Shown here: one piece after another, positions 27,837-38,861 of the stretch
Layout: each line of letters begins with the position of its first letter
How positions within the stretch are numbered: the first letter of the stretch is position 1
Source: Arthrobacter sp. ov118
GTDB taxonomy: Bacteria; Actinomycetota; Actinomycetes; Actinomycetales; Micrococcaceae
Direction: 5' to 3'
Length of the DNA stretch: 64,000 nucleotides
Assembly (NCBI RefSeq): GCF_900116495.1
Contig: NZ_FPAY01000013.1
Location: forward strand, 1-64,000
The notes under the pieces: generated by a model
Databases searched by the model: none
The model's input: only the letters and a program-made list of their open reading frames with translations
Told to the model about the DNA's origin: nothing
Program-made: the position numbers and the translations under genes

Positions 27837-28961
27837 GTGATCATGTACCTGCTCATGATGCTGACCGCCGCCGTCGTGAGCTACGCGGCCACCTGGAGTG
27901 CCCGCCTTGTAGGCAACAAGCTGGAGCTGTTTGCCCCGATCCGCAGCCGCGACATGCATTCGACGCCGGTCTCCCGGCTTGGCGGGCTCGGCATCTTCGC
28001 CGGAGTCCTGGTGGCACTGGTCCTGGCCAGCAGTTCCTTCTTCGTTAAGGACATCTTCCGCAACAACACCGCGCCCTGGGGCATCCTTGCCGGGGCAGCC
28101 GTCATCGTGCTGGTCGGCGTCGCGGACGACCTGCTCGATCTGCGCTGGTGGATCAAGCTCATCGGCCAAAGCGCCGCGGCACTGGTCGTGGCCACCTGGG
28201 GAGTCCGGATGACGATTATCCCGTTCATCCCCGAACCGTTCGTGATCCAGAACGAGGCCGTGAGCATCGCGCTGACGGCCGGGCTGATTGTGACCACCAT
28301 GAACGCGTTCAACTTCATCGACGGGCTGGACGGCCTCGCCGCAGGCGTGGCCATCATCGGGGGAGCGGCGTTTTTCCTCACGGCCTACTGGGTCCACCGG
28401 ACCGCCGTCCTGCTGGACCGCTCGGACCTGGCCACCCTCCTGACCGCCGTCGTGGTGGGCAGTTGCGTCGGGTTCCTGCCGCACAACTGGTTTCCCTCCA
28501 AGATCTTCATGGGCGATTCGGGGGCGATGCTGATCGGCCTGCTCATGGCATCGGCCGGCGTCGTCTCCACCGGCCAGATCAGTTCCGGACTCTACGACCG
28601 GGCCAACGGCATCCCCACCGTGATCCCGATCCTCCTGCCGTTCGCCGTGCTGTTCCTGCCGCTCCTAGACCTGTGCCTGGCGGTGGTGCGGCGGACCGCG
28701 CTGGGCCGCTCGCCATGGTCGGCGGACCGCGGACACCTGCACCACAAGCTGCTGGACATCGGATACTCGCACCGCGGCGCCGTCGTGCTGATGTACCTGT
28801 GGACCTGCATCCTCGCGTTCGGCGGCCTCGCGTTCGCGATCTTCCCCTGGCATATCGTCCTCGCCGTTGATCTGGCCGCCGCAGCAGTTTTGGCCGTGGT
28901 GACCGCTTTGCCGTACCTGCGCCAGCGCGGGCCCCGCCAGGTGGCCGGCACCTCCGAATAG
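27837..28961 (+). CDS. Polyprenyl-phosphate sugar-1-phosphate transferase (MraY/WecA family)
   Basis: A 374-residue integral membrane enzyme with about ten helices that transfers a GlcNAc-1-phosphate-type group to undecaprenyl (or decaprenyl) phosphate. Family motifs: GVADDLLDLRWW (Mg2+ aspartates), NAFNFIDGLDGLAAG, and HHKLLDIGYSHR near the end. It is the usual gene just before the atp operon in actinobacteria. GTG 27837 or ATG 27843 could be used. Confidence 0.92.
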   Translation: MIMYLLMMLTAAVVSYAATWSARLVGNKLELFAPIRSRDMHSTPVSRLGGLGIFAGVLVALVLASSSFFVKDIFRNNTAPWGILAGAAVIVLVGVADDLLDLRWWIKLIGQSAAALVVATWGVRMTIIPFIPEPFVIQNEAVSIALTAGLIVTTMNAFNFIDGLDGLAAGVAIIGGAAFFLTAYWVHRTAVLLDRSDLATLLTAVVVGSCVGFLPHNWFPSKIFMGDSGAMLIGLLMASAGVVSTGQISSGLYDRANGIPTVIPILLPFAVLFLPLLDLCLAVVRRTALGRSPWSADRGHLHHKLLDIGYSHRGAVVLMYLWTCILAFGGLAFAIFPWHIVLAVDLAAAAVLAVVTALPYLRQRGPRQVAGTSE

Positions 28962-29011
28962 CCAGGGATGCTGCGTTCACAGGGAATTTTCAGAATAATT
29001 TCTATCTGATG

Positions 29012-29040
29012 TAGAATTCAGGGGCGGCTCTTCGCCGCCC
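29012..29040 (+). promoter_or_regulatory. Candidate atp operon promoter and 5' hairpin
   Basis: A TAGAAT box (29012-29017) in an AT-rich stretch, followed by GGGCGGC-TCTTC-GCCGCCC (29022-29040), a hairpin that would form at the 5' end of the transcript. No good -35 is seen. Confidence 0.35.
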
Positions 29041-29078
29041 ACCTTGACCAGCCTTACGCCAGCGACGATTGGGATCTC

Positions 29079-29564
29079 ATGACCTCCAACGCCGAACCGG
29101 GACCCGCTTCCGGCAACGGACCTGTTGGTGTCTCCGGCCCCACAAAGTCCCTCTGGCTCAGGCTTCTGGCCATGAGCTCGGCCGCCTCCGCTGTTGCCCT
29201 GGTGCTGAGCGGCCTTGCCGCCTTCGTCTTCAACGGTGCCGTGGGGTTCTGGTCCGCTCTCTTCGGGGGAGCGCTGGTGATGGCGTTCTTTGCGATCAGC
29301 CTCGCGGTGGGCCACTTCGTCGGCCGCAACAACCCTTCCGGAGCGATCGGACTGTTCGTCGCGACGTACTTCGTCAAGGTTGTCGGCTTTGCTGTAGTCC
29401 TCTTCGTCATTGGGGCTCCGGCCTGGTTGCACGGCCGCTGGTTCCTGATCGGCGCCGTCGTGACCGTGGTGTTTTGGCAGGCAGCCGAAATTTACGGCTT
29501 CAGCAAGGCCAGACTCCAGATTTACAACGATCCCGACACCCGAAGAGGCGGCACCGATGTTTAG
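29079..29564 (+). CDS. ATP synthase I-like small membrane protein
   Basis: A 161-residue protein with four predicted membrane helices (about 30-48, 53-75, 85-108, 115-138) after a Gly/Pro/Ser start. Position at the head of the atp operon and the size match the poorly conserved AtpI-like proteins thought to help c-ring assembly. It overlaps the next gene by eight bases. The call relies on context more than sequence. Confidence 0.65.
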   Translation: MTSNAEPGPASGNGPVGVSGPTKSLWLRLLAMSSAASAVALVLSGLAAFVFNGAVGFWSALFGGALVMAFFAISLAVGHFVGRNNPSGAIGLFVATYFVKVVGFAVVLFVIGAPAWLHGRWFLIGAVVTVVFWQAAEIYGFSKARLQIYNDPDTRRGGTDV

Positions 29565-29862
29565 CCGCAAATCGCCTAAATCCACCCCCGGCGCCCCCGG
29601 TGTATCAACCGATGACAGTGACGGCGGATACAACGCCGGCATCGCCGTCTTTAGCTACATTGTTGGCGGAATCGTCGTCTGGAGTTTGATAGGGTGGGGA
29701 CTGGATAATCTGTGGGGAACCCGCTGGATTGTGCTCGCAGGCGCTCTGCTTGGAGCTGCGGGAGGGTTCTATCTATCTCATATGCACGGTCTCACCAGTA
29801 ATGGAACTTCAGCTGGTGACGGCAATGCTGCACGTGGCCCGTCCCAGGACGAGGAACAGTAA
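29557..29862 (+). CDS. AtpZ/AtpI-family membrane protein
   Basis: A 101-residue protein with two helices (about 28-50 and 56-76) separated by the short loop GWGLDNLWGTRW, typical of the F0F1-ATPase subunit/AtpZ family. AtpI/AtpZ-like proteins are placed in ATP synthase assembly or ion supply. Its TAA shares a base with an ATG that opens a 31-codon frame leading to atpB. Confidence 0.75.
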   Translation: MFSRKSPKSTPGAPGVSTDDSDGGYNAGIAVFSYIVGGIVVWSLIGWGLDNLWGTRWIVLAGALLGAAGGFYLSHMHGLTSNGTSAGDGNAARGPSQDEEQ

Positions 29863-29957
29863 TGCCAAATAATTTCACAGGGGGAGAGGCGGGCAGTAAT
29901 GTCGCCGGTCCCCGCCCGACGCCCAATGATGGACACTGCAGAGAGGAAACGCGTTGA
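29862..29957 (+). CDS. Candidate 31-residue frame between the AtpZ-like gene and atpB
   Basis: ATG 29862 overlaps the preceding TAA (TAATG), and the TGA at 29955-29957 overlaps the TTG start of atpB. The peptide (MPNNFTGGEAGSNVAG...) is Gly/Pro/Asn rich with no recognisable motif. The tight overlap at both ends would allow translational coupling, but the frame may be accidental. Confidence 0.25.
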   Translation: MPNNFTGGEAGSNVAGPRPTPNDGHCREETR

Positions 29958-30754
29958 TCGCGCTTGCGCTCCCGGCCCAAGATTCAGGAACCTTCACGCC
30001 TCCTGGAATTGAAGAACTTCACCTGCCGGCTATCCTGCCCTGGGGTGCGGCCGAAGGATTCTCCAAGCAGATGCTGCTGGTAATCCTGTCGGTCGTCATT
30101 ATCGCTACATTCTTTGTGCTAGCTGCGCGGAAGCAGCAGCTGGTCCCCGGCAAGCTGCAGTTCGCAGGCGAGGCAGCTTATGGCTTCGTCCGCAATGGTA
30201 TCGCCAAGGACATCATCGGCGGCAGGGACTTCATGAAGTATGTCCCGCTGCTGTTCACCCTTTTCTTCTTCATCCTGGTGAACAACATCTACGGTGCTAT
30301 CCCCGTCATCCAGCTCCCGACCTTCTCGCACGTCGGCGGAGCCTACGTGCTCGCCGCGATCGTCTATGTCACCTGGATCGGCATCGGCGTCAAGAAGAAC
30401 GGCCTGCGCTACTTCAAGCTGGCCACCGTTCCTACCGGTGTCCCTTGGTACATCCTCCCGATCGTCATTCCGATCGAGATCATCTCCAACTTCCTGGTCC
30501 GTCCGGTCACGCACAGCCTCCGTCTGTTCGCCACCATGCTGGCCGGCCACCTGATCGTGATGATCGCCGGTGCAGGCGTTGAATTCCTCGTCATGCAGGA
30601 AAGCGTTCTGCTCAAGGGCGCGTCCGTACTCGTCCTTGGCGGCGCCATTGCCATGTACATGCTCGAAGCGCTGATCATGGTGCTCCAGGCCTACGTCTTC
30701 ACACTGCTGACCGCGATCTACATCGAGGGCGCGCTCCACGCCGACAGCCACTAG
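29954..30754 (+). CDS. atpB: ATP synthase Fo subunit a
   Basis: A 266-residue membrane subunit forming the proton half-channels. The essential arginine is R190 in HSLRLFATMLAGHL. About six helices. The start is TTG 29954, with AGAGG seven bases upstream; no ATG is available before the first helix. Confidence 0.95.
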   Translation: MIALALPAQDSGTFTPPGIEELHLPAILPWGAAEGFSKQMLLVILSVVIIATFFVLAARKQQLVPGKLQFAGEAAYGFVRNGIAKDIIGGRDFMKYVPLLFTLFFFILVNNIYGAIPVIQLPTFSHVGGAYVLAAIVYVTWIGIGVKKNGLRYFKLATVPTGVPWYILPIVIPIEIISNFLVRPVTHSLRLFATMLAGHLIVMIAGAGVEFLVMQESVLLKGASVLVLGGAIAMYMLEALIMVLQAYVFTLLTAIYIEGALHADSH

Positions 30755-30879
30755 GCCCGCCGCCGCAGGCGCAAAGCGTCAGGCACAGCGTCAACCGGCG
30801 CAAAACATAGTCTTCCCCTCACGGGGATGAAGCAACCCAAACAACCTGCCACATGGGTGGCATCTTGAAAGGAACAAAA

Positions 30880-31098
30880 ATGGAAGGCTCCATCAACGGC
30901 TCCCTCAACCTCGTCGGCTACGGCCTCTCCGCCATCGGCGGTGGTATCGGCGTGGGTCTCGTGTTCGCTGCCTACATCAACGGCGTGGCACGTCAGCCGG
31001 AAGCCCAGCGCGTCCTGCAGCCGATCGCATTCCTCGGCCTTGCGCTGACTGAAGCCCTCGCCATCCTGGGCCTGGTCTTCGCGTTCGTTCTCAAGTAA
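30880..31098 (+). CDS. atpE: ATP synthase Fo subunit c
   Basis: A 72-residue two-helix proteolipid. The polar loop RQPE is at 38-41 and the proton-carrying carboxylate is E58 (LALTEALAI), the H+-type pattern. ATG 30880 is chosen over an in-frame ATG 27 bases upstream because AAAGGA lies six bases before it. Confidence 0.96.
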   Translation: MEGSINGSLNLVGYGLSAIGGGIGVGLVFAAYINGVARQPEAQRVLQPIAFLGLALTEALAILGLVFAFVLK

Positions 31099-31146
31099 AC
31101 AGAACAACCGAACATCCAGAACCGAGTAGATAAGGACGGGTGAAAT

Positions 31147-31698
31147 ATGCATCAAGCGATCATCTCAGCCGCCACCGAAGGCGGTACTAACCCCCTCGTT
31201 CCCAATCCTTGGGAGATGCTTGTCGTCTTCGCCGGCTTTGCTGTCCTCATGTTCATCGTGGTCAAGTACGTTGTCCCGATGTTCGAGAAGACCTTCGCAG
31301 AGCGGGCCGAGGCCATTGAGGGCGGCATCGCCAAGGCCGAAAAGGCCCAGGCCGAGGCCTCCGCTGCACTCGAAGAGTACAAGCAGCAGCTCACGGACGC
31401 CCGCGCGGAAGCCAACCGCATCCGTGAGGAAGCACGCGCCGAAGGTGCCCAGATCCTTGCAGAACTGAAGGAGAAGGCGGGTGCCGAGTCTGCCCGCATC
31501 ACCGCTCAGGCCCACGCCCAGATCGAATCCGAGCGCCAGGCGGCCGTTGTGTCGCTGCGCACGGAGGTCGGGACGCTGGCCACGACGCTGGCAAGCCGCA
31601 TCGTCGGCGAGTCGCTGAGCGACGACGCACGGTCGGCCCGAGTGGTTGACCGCTTCCTGGCAGATCTGGAGAACCAGAACGCGGGTGTAGCTAAGTAA
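31147..31698 (+). CDS. atpF: ATP synthase Fo subunit b
   Basis: A 183-residue peripheral stalk subunit: one membrane helix at about 24-44 and a long Ala/Glu-rich coiled coil after it (AEKAQAEASAALEEYKQQL). The TAA shares a base with the atpH ATG. Confidence 0.95.
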   Translation: MHQAIISAATEGGTNPLVPNPWEMLVVFAGFAVLMFIVVKYVVPMFEKTFAERAEAIEGGIAKAEKAQAEASAALEEYKQQLTDARAEANRIREEARAEGAQILAELKEKAGAESARITAQAHAQIESERQAAVVSLRTEVGTLATTLASRIVGESLSDDARSARVVDRFLADLENQNAGVAK

Positions 31699-32525
31699 TG
31701 GCAGGTGTATCGAGCGAATCGCTGGCCGCTGCGCTGGCGGCACTGGAAGCCAAGCTTCCCTCCGCGTCGCTGCAGTTGGCAAAGGAACTCTTCGGAATCC
31801 TGGGCACGGTGGACAGCTCGGCTGGCTTGCGCCGCGCCTTGACTGACCCGTCCCGGAGCGCCGACGAAAAGTCGGCGCTGATCAAGCAGCTCTTCAGCGG
31901 AAAAGTATCCCCTGATGCTGTTGAGATCGCTGCCGGACTGGCCAGCTCCCGCTGGGCGTCGGCACGGGATATCGGCGATGCACTCGAGACCCTTGCCGCT
32001 TCGGTGGTCATCGCAGTTGCCGAGAACAAGTCGGCCGTCTCTGCCTCCGGGCTCACCGGGCTGGAATCGCTGGAGAACGACCTGTTCACCTTCAACCAGT
32101 CCGTCGAGTCCAGCCACGAGGTCCAGCGCGCTCTGTCCGAGCCGCAGGCCAGCCCGGCCGCCAAGGTGTCCCTCGCCGAGAAGCTCGTACCCGGTGCGAG
32201 CGAGGAAGCGAAAGTCCTGATCGGACAGGCCGTCACGGCACCTCGCGGGCTCAAGGTCACCAAGCTCGTTGGCCGTTTCGCCGAGCTTGCCGCCAAACGC
32301 CAGCAGCGCTGGATTGCAACGGTCAGCGTCACCCGTCCGCTGACGGAGACCCAGACCAGCCGCCTGCAGGCGGGGCTCAACGCCCTCTATGGGCGCGAGC
32401 TCAAGATCAACATCAACGTTGACCCGGCACTGATCGGTGGAATCCGGATCCAGGTTGGGGATGAAGTGGTTGACGCTTCCCTCCTGACCCGTCTGGGTGA
32501 ACTTCACCGTCAGCTTGCCGGCTAG
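31698..32525 (+). CDS. atpH: ATP synthase F1 subunit delta
   Basis: A 275-residue OSCP/delta subunit joining the stalk to F1. It is longer than the E. coli form (~177) as is usual in actinobacteria. The conserved C-terminal segment is GGIRIQVGDEVVDASL. Confidence 0.95.
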   Translation: MAGVSSESLAAALAALEAKLPSASLQLAKELFGILGTVDSSAGLRRALTDPSRSADEKSALIKQLFSGKVSPDAVEIAAGLASSRWASARDIGDALETLAASVVIAVAENKSAVSASGLTGLESLENDLFTFNQSVESSHEVQRALSEPQASPAAKVSLAEKLVPGASEEAKVLIGQAVTAPRGLKVTKLVGRFAELAAKRQQRWIATVSVTRPLTETQTSRLQAGLNALYGRELKININVDPALIGGIRIQVGDEVVDASLLTRLGELHRQLAG

Positions 32526-32607
32526 CCGGACAAGCACAACCTAACGACAAGAAACCCCGGTCATCGTGAGCAACGATGATCACGAAACAGGAGAGCAGGG
32601 ACTGCAG

Positions 32608-34245
<1,638 letters not shown>

Positions 34246-34259
34246 TTTCGCTGGCAGGA

Positions 34260-34289
34260 ACTGCCGGGACCCGCACGGGTTCCGGCAGT
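34260..34289 (+). other. Intercistronic hairpin between atpA and atpG
   Basis: A 14-bp stem with one G-T wobble (34260-34273 with 34276-34289) 15 bases after the atpA stop. No T-run follows. It resembles mRNA-stability or processing hairpins inside operons. Confidence 0.55.
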
Positions 34290-34321
34290 CCCGGCCATCG
34301 GGATCTTAGGAAAGGATAAGT

Positions 34322-35218
34322 ATGGGAGCCCAGATCCGGGTCTACCGCCAGAAGATCAGCTCGACGACGTCGATGCGCAAGATCTTCAAGGCGATGGAAC
34401 TGATCGCTACCTCGCGCATCGGCAAGGCCCGCGCACGCGTAGCAGCTTCACTGCCTTACGCGAACGCGATCACGCGTGCCGTTTCTGCTGTCGCAAGCCA
34501 GAGCGAAGTCGACCACCCGCTGGTCACCGAGCCGGCCCAGATCCGCCGGGCCGCCGTCCTGGTGATCACCTCGGACCGTGGCCTCGCAGGGTCATATTCC
34601 GCGAGCGTCCTCAAGCAGGCCGAAGGCCTTAACGAGCTGCTCCACGCGGAAGGCAAAGAAGTCAAGACATTCCTGGTCGGCCGCAAGGCGCAGGCGTACT
34701 TCGACTTCCGGAACCGGCCGTACCACCGGGTGTGGACCGGCAATACGGATGCACCGGAGTTTGCGACCGCGAAGGAAGTCAGCGAAGCACTGCTGACCGA
34801 CTTCGCAGCCGCCTACGAAGAAGAGGGCGGTGTCGACGAGATCCACGTCGTGTACACCCGCTTCAAGTCGATGGTGACCCAGGAGCCGACGGTCGTCCGT
34901 CTGCTGCCGCTCGAGGTTGTCGAAGAGACCGCCGCGTCCGAGTCGGACCTGCTGCCGCTCTACGAATTCGAGCCGGAAACGGAGCAGGTCCTCGATGCCC
35001 TGCTGCCGCGCTACATCGAATCACGTATCTTCGCCGCCATGTTGCAGGCAGCAGCTTCCGAGCTCGCCGCCCGCCAGCGGGCGATGAAGTCCGCTGGCGA
35101 CAACGCCACGGAACTCATCAAGAAATACACGCGTCTGCGCAACACTGCCCGCCAGGCTGAAATTACGCAGGAGCTTTCCGAAATCGTGGCCGGTGCCGAC
35201 GCCTTGAGCGCGTCCTAG
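34322..35218 (+). CDS. atpG: ATP synthase F1 subunit gamma
   Basis: A 298-residue central rotor subunit with N- and C-terminal coiled-coil helices (MGAQIRVYRQKISSTTSMRK... and ...NTARQAEITQELSEIVAGA). AGGA lies six to eight bases before the ATG. Confidence 0.96.
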   Translation: MGAQIRVYRQKISSTTSMRKIFKAMELIATSRIGKARARVAASLPYANAITRAVSAVASQSEVDHPLVTEPAQIRRAAVLVITSDRGLAGSYSASVLKQAEGLNELLHAEGKEVKTFLVGRKAQAYFDFRNRPYHRVWTGNTDAPEFATAKEVSEALLTDFAAAYEEEGGVDEIHVVYTRFKSMVTQEPTVVRLLPLEVVEETAASESDLLPLYEFEPETEQVLDALLPRYIESRIFAAMLQAAASELAARQRAMKSAGDNATELIKKYTRLRNTARQAEITQELSEIVAGADALSAS

Positions 35219-35299
35219 CCAGCCCGACGCCGGATCCAGCTGTACCTGCACCAAGAGATAAACTTAACCCCACGCCATCTACTGAGTGAAGTGAGAGAG

Positions 35300-36754
35300 A
35301 TGACTGCCACTGCTACCGAACGCGTAGCCGCAACGACCGGTGCCACCGGCCGTATTGCACGCGTTATTGGCCCGGTTGTCGACGTCGAATTCCCGGCTGA
35401 CGCAATCCCCTCGATTTACAACGCACTCACCACCGAGATCACTCTCAACGGTGAGACCCGCACCATCACGTTCGAGACTGCCCTGCACCTGGGCGACAAC
35501 CTCATCCGTGCCATCTCCCTCCAGGCCACCGACGGACTCGTCCGCGGTACCAATGTTGTGGACACCGGCGCCCCGATCTCCGTGCCCGTGGGCGACGGCG
35601 TCAAGGGCCACATCTTCAATGTCCTCGGCAAGCCGCTGGACGTTGAAGAGTCCGAGATCCAGGCGGCCGACCACTGGCCGATCCACCGCAAGGCTCCCGC
35701 CTTCGCGACCCTGGAAGGCTCCACCGAGATGCTGGAGACCGGCATCAAGGTGATCGACCTCCTTACCCCCTACATCAAGGGTGGCAAGATCGGTCTGTTC
35801 GGTGGTGCCGGCGTCGGCAAGACCGTGCTGATCCAGGAAATGATCACCCGTGTTGCCCGCAACTTCGGTGGCACCTCGGTGTTCGCCGGTGTCGGCGAGC
35901 GTACCCGTGAAGGTAACGACCTCTGGGTCGAAATGGAAGAGGCAGGCGTCCTCAAGGACACCGCCCTTGTGTTCGGCCAGATGGATGAGCCGCCGGGAAC
36001 GCGTCTGCGCGTGGCACTGTCTGCACTGACCATGGCGGAGTACTTCCGCGATGTGCAGAACCAGGACGTGCTGCTCTTCATCGACAACATCTTCCGCTTC
36101 ACCCAGGCAGGCTCCGAGGTTTCTACCCTCCTCGGCCGCATGCCTTCGGCTGTGGGCTACCAGCCCAACCTGGCTGACGAGATGGGCCTCCTCCAGGAGC
36201 GCATCACATCCACCAAGGGCCACTCCATCACCTCGATGCAGGCCATCTACGTTCCCGCAGATGACTACACCGACCCGGCTCCGGCCACGACCTTCGCACA
36301 CCTCGACGCGACCACGGAACTTTCCCGTGAAATCGCCTCCCGTGGTCTGTACCCGGCCGTTGACCCGCTGACGTCGACCTCCCGCATCCTGGATCCGCAG
36401 TACATCGGCCACGACCACTACAACACGGCCGTCCGCGTCAAGCAGATCCTGCAGAAGAACAAGGAACTTCAGGACATCATCGCCATCCTCGGCGTTGACG
36501 AACTCTCTGAAGAAGACAAGATCGTCGTGTCGCGTGCACGCCGCATCCAGCAGTTCCTCTCGCAGAACACCTACACCGCCAAGCAGTTCACCGGCGTCGA
36601 AGGCTCCACCGTGTCCATCAAGGACACCGTTGAAGGCTTTACCGCGATCTGCGACGGTGACCTTGACCACGTTGCAGAGCAGGCGTTCTTCAACGTCGGC
36701 GGCCTGGACGACGTCGAGCGCCAGTGGGCCAAGATCCAGGAACAGACCAAGTAA
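35300..36754 (+). CDS. atpD: ATP synthase F1 subunit beta
   Basis: A 484-residue catalytic subunit. Walker A GGAGVGKT at 168-175, catalytic GERTREGNDLW, and the DELSEED motif region reads DELSEEDK. ATG 35300 is preferred over GTG 35291; a weak GAGAG precedes it. Confidence 0.97.
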   Translation: MTATATERVAATTGATGRIARVIGPVVDVEFPADAIPSIYNALTTEITLNGETRTITFETALHLGDNLIRAISLQATDGLVRGTNVVDTGAPISVPVGDGVKGHIFNVLGKPLDVEESEIQAADHWPIHRKAPAFATLEGSTEMLETGIKVIDLLTPYIKGGKIGLFGGAGVGKTVLIQEMITRVARNFGGTSVFAGVGERTREGNDLWVEMEEAGVLKDTALVFGQMDEPPGTRLRVALSALTMAEYFRDVQNQDVLLFIDNIFRFTQAGSEVSTLLGRMPSAVGYQPNLADEMGLLQERITSTKGHSITSMQAIYVPADDYTDPAPATTFAHLDATTELSREIASRGLYPAVDPLTSTSRILDPQYIGHDHYNTAVRVKQILQKNKELQDIIAILGVDELSEEDKIVVSRARRIQQFLSQNTYTAKQFTGVEGSTVSIKDTVEGFTAICDGDLDHVAEQAFFNVGGLDDVERQWAKIQEQTK

Positions 36755-36755
36755 T

Positions 36756-37040
36756 ATGGCTGAGCTTGAGGTTGAGATTGTCGCAGCGGATCACTTCGTG
36801 TGGTCCGGAGCGGCCAAGATGGTCAAGGCCCGCACCAGCGATGGTGAAATCGGAATCCTGCCCGGCCACTCGCCCCTGCTGGCGATTCTGGCCGAAGGTG
36901 AACTGGCCATCGAGCCGGTTTCCGGTGACCGGATCACTGTAGCTGTCGACGGCGGATTCTTCTCCGTCGACAACAACAGGGTGGTTATTGTTGCTGACAA
37001 CGCCCAAATGGGCGAAGCGGCTACTGCGGGGATCCGCTAG
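36756..37040 (+). CDS. atpC: ATP synthase F1 subunit epsilon
   Basis: A 94-residue subunit consisting mainly of the N-terminal beta-sandwich (PGHSPLLAILAEGEL). It is shorter than the E. coli protein (~138) because the C-terminal two-helix arm is largely absent, as in several actinobacteria. The ATG lies one base past the atpD stop. Confidence 0.94.
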   Translation: MAELEVEIVAADHFVWSGAAKMVKARTSDGEIGILPGHSPLLAILAEGELAIEPVSGDRITVAVDGGFFSVDNNRVVIVADNAQMGEAATAGIR

Positions 37041-37050
37041 CACGACCTTG

Positions 37051-37482
37051 ATGAACGATATTGGTTTGCCGTTCATCGTCCTGGCAACTGCCTTTGCGTT
37101 GCTGGTCTTTGCACTGTGCCTTGCGGGGGTGCGCCGCTTCAATCTGCGGCGCGCCCTCGGCACAGTGGACGCCTCCATTTGCACAGCTGGAAAGAGCTGG
37201 CAGATGGGGGTTTGTCGTTATCAGGACAACGACTTGGAGTGGTTCCGCGTGGTCTCACTCAGCGTGCGCCCCAAGCACACCTACCGGCGCAGCTCGCTGG
37301 AGCTGTTGGGCCGGCGCAAGCCCACCGAGTCCGAGCTCCTCAAGGTCCAGCCTGACGCTGTGATCGTGGAGCTCCGCTACGAGGGGCAGCAAGTCCTGCT
37401 CGCGATGAAATTCGACGCCTACGCAGGATTGTCGTCCTGGCTTGAGGCCGGACCCGTCATCGGCGTCGGCACCTGGCGCTAA
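37051..37482 (+). CDS. DUF2550 membrane protein
   Basis: A 143-residue protein with one N-terminal helix (about 4-25) and a soluble domain containing WFRVVSLSVRPKHTYRR and RKPTESELLKVQP. This is the DUF2550 protein normally found just downstream of atpC in actinobacteria. ATG 37051 lies ten bases past atpC, so it is likely co-transcribed. Function unknown. Confidence 0.85.
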   Translation: MNDIGLPFIVLATAFALLVFALCLAGVRRFNLRRALGTVDASICTAGKSWQMGVCRYQDNDLEWFRVVSLSVRPKHTYRRSSLELLGRRKPTESELLKVQPDAVIVELRYEGQQVLLAMKFDAYAGLSSWLEAGPVIGVGTWR

Positions 37483-37487
37483 CGCCG

Positions 37488-38861
37488 GTGGATCTCATCG
37501 ACGACCTGCGCGTGGTCGACGGCCCCGTTGCGTGGGCCGCGTGGGCCGCCGGTGCCGCGGGCCTGGCCTACCTCCTGTGGCACACCGTCTTCCGGCGCGG
37601 CCGCCGGTGGCGTCCCCCCGGCCCGGCCTCAGTTACCCTCGCAGGGGTGGTCCTGCTCGCCGTGGCGCTCGTCGCGGCCCTGCACTGGTTCCTGATTTAT
37701 GCGGTCTCTGTCTTCCCCTCGGAACTTCCCGCGGAGCCGTTGGCGTGGTCCGCAGCCGCCGTCGCGGCCTTGCTGTTGCTGCTCCTGCGCCTCGTTGGTC
37801 TCCGGAATAGTGTCAATCTTCGGAACGGCGTCGGACAGAACCGGACGAAAGCCTGGCGTTCACGCGCCGCCGCCACGGCCGCCTTCCTGGCCGTCCTGGC
37901 GCTTTGCGCCGTGCAGATCAACATCTACTTCGGCCTGAACCACACCGTCGGCGACCTGACCGGGGCCGCCGTGGCCCGGATCCCGACGCTCGACGCCGGC
38001 CTGGGGCGTGCGGCCGGCGCTCCGCGTGCCACAGGACTCGAACAGTGGCACGCACCCCGGGACCTTCCGGCGGGCGTCATGGGCAAGGCCGCGATCCCCG
38101 GCACAGTTTCCGGCTTCCAGAGCCGGGACGCCTACGTCTACCTTCCGCCGGCCTACCAGAGTTCCCCCAGGCCCGCCCTGCCTGTCCTCGTGCTGTTCTC
38201 CGGCCAGCCGGGCAGCCCCGCCGACTGGCTGACCGGCGGCGCGCTCCAGAGTCGTCTCGATAACTTTGCCGCACAGCATGCAGGGGTGGCGCCCGTGACG
38301 GTGGTGGTCGATCCTAACGGCTCAGCCTCGGCGAACACGCTGTGCATGGACAGCCGGATTGCCCGGGCGGACACCTTCCTGGCCCGGGACGTGCCCGACT
38401 GGATCAACCGCACGTTCGACGTCGACCCCGATCCCCGGAACTGGGCCGTGGGCGGCTTCTCCTTCGGCGGTACATGCGCCATGCAGATGGTTACGAGGCA
38501 TCCCAACGTCTACGGCGCCGCGCTGGCGTTCTCCAGCGAGAAAGAACCGGCCCTGGCCAAGGAGCGCGACAAGACCATCCAGGCCACCTTCGGCGCAGAC
38601 GTGGCGGCCTTTGACCGGCTGACGCCGCTCTCCGTTCTGGCCAAAGACCGCTTCGACGGCCACGGCGTGTTCTTCGCCGCGGGGGAGCGTGATCCGGAAT
38701 TCACCGGGTATATGGACGTGCTGTCAGAGGCGGCACGAAAGGCCGGGTTCACTGTCGAAACGCACCGGATTGCCAACGTGGGGCACTCGTGGGAGACCGC
38801 GGCCAACGGCCTGCCCGGCGGCCTGGACTTCCTGGAGCGCCGCTGGGGGATGGCACCATGA
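37488..38861 (+). CDS. Membrane-anchored alpha/beta-hydrolase (esterase)
   Basis: A 457-residue protein: four predicted N-terminal helices (about 15-33, 47-73, 84-103, 125-145) and a C-terminal esterase domain of the EstA/antigen-85-like kind. Likely triad: S325 in GGFSFGGTC, D402 and H433 (VGHSW). The active site would face outside. It starts five bases after the DUF2550 gene and its stop overlaps the start of an MprF-type gene, so the pair is probably an aminoacyl-lipid synthase and hydrolase; that link is inferred. Confidence 0.85.
   Translation: MDLIDDLRVVDGPVAWAAWAAGAAGLAYLLWHTVFRRGRRWRPPGPASVTLAGVVLLAVALVAALHWFLIYAVSVFPSELPAEPLAWSAAAVAALLLLLLRLVGLRNSVNLRNGVGQNRTKAWRSRAAATAAFLAVLALCAVQINIYFGLNHTVGDLTGAAVARIPTLDAGLGRAAGAPRATGLEQWHAPRDLPAGVMGKAAIPGTVSGFQSRDAYVYLPPAYQSSPRPALPVLVLFSGQPGSPADWLTGGALQSRLDNFAAQHAGVAPVTVVVDPNGSASANTLCMDSRIARADTFLARDVPDWINRTFDVDPDPRNWAVGGFSFGGTCAMQMVTRHPNVYGAALAFSSEKEPALAKERDKTIQATFGADVAAFDRLTPLSVLAKDRFDGHGVFFAAGERDPEFTGYMDVLSEAARKAGFTVETHRIANVGHSWETAANGLPGGLDFLERRWGMAP

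Noticed and set aside
27800..28048. 82-codon frame overlapping the WecA-type gene start
   Set aside because: The overlap is with the first membrane helices of a conserved protein; only its position after a TAGTGT box made it worth a look.
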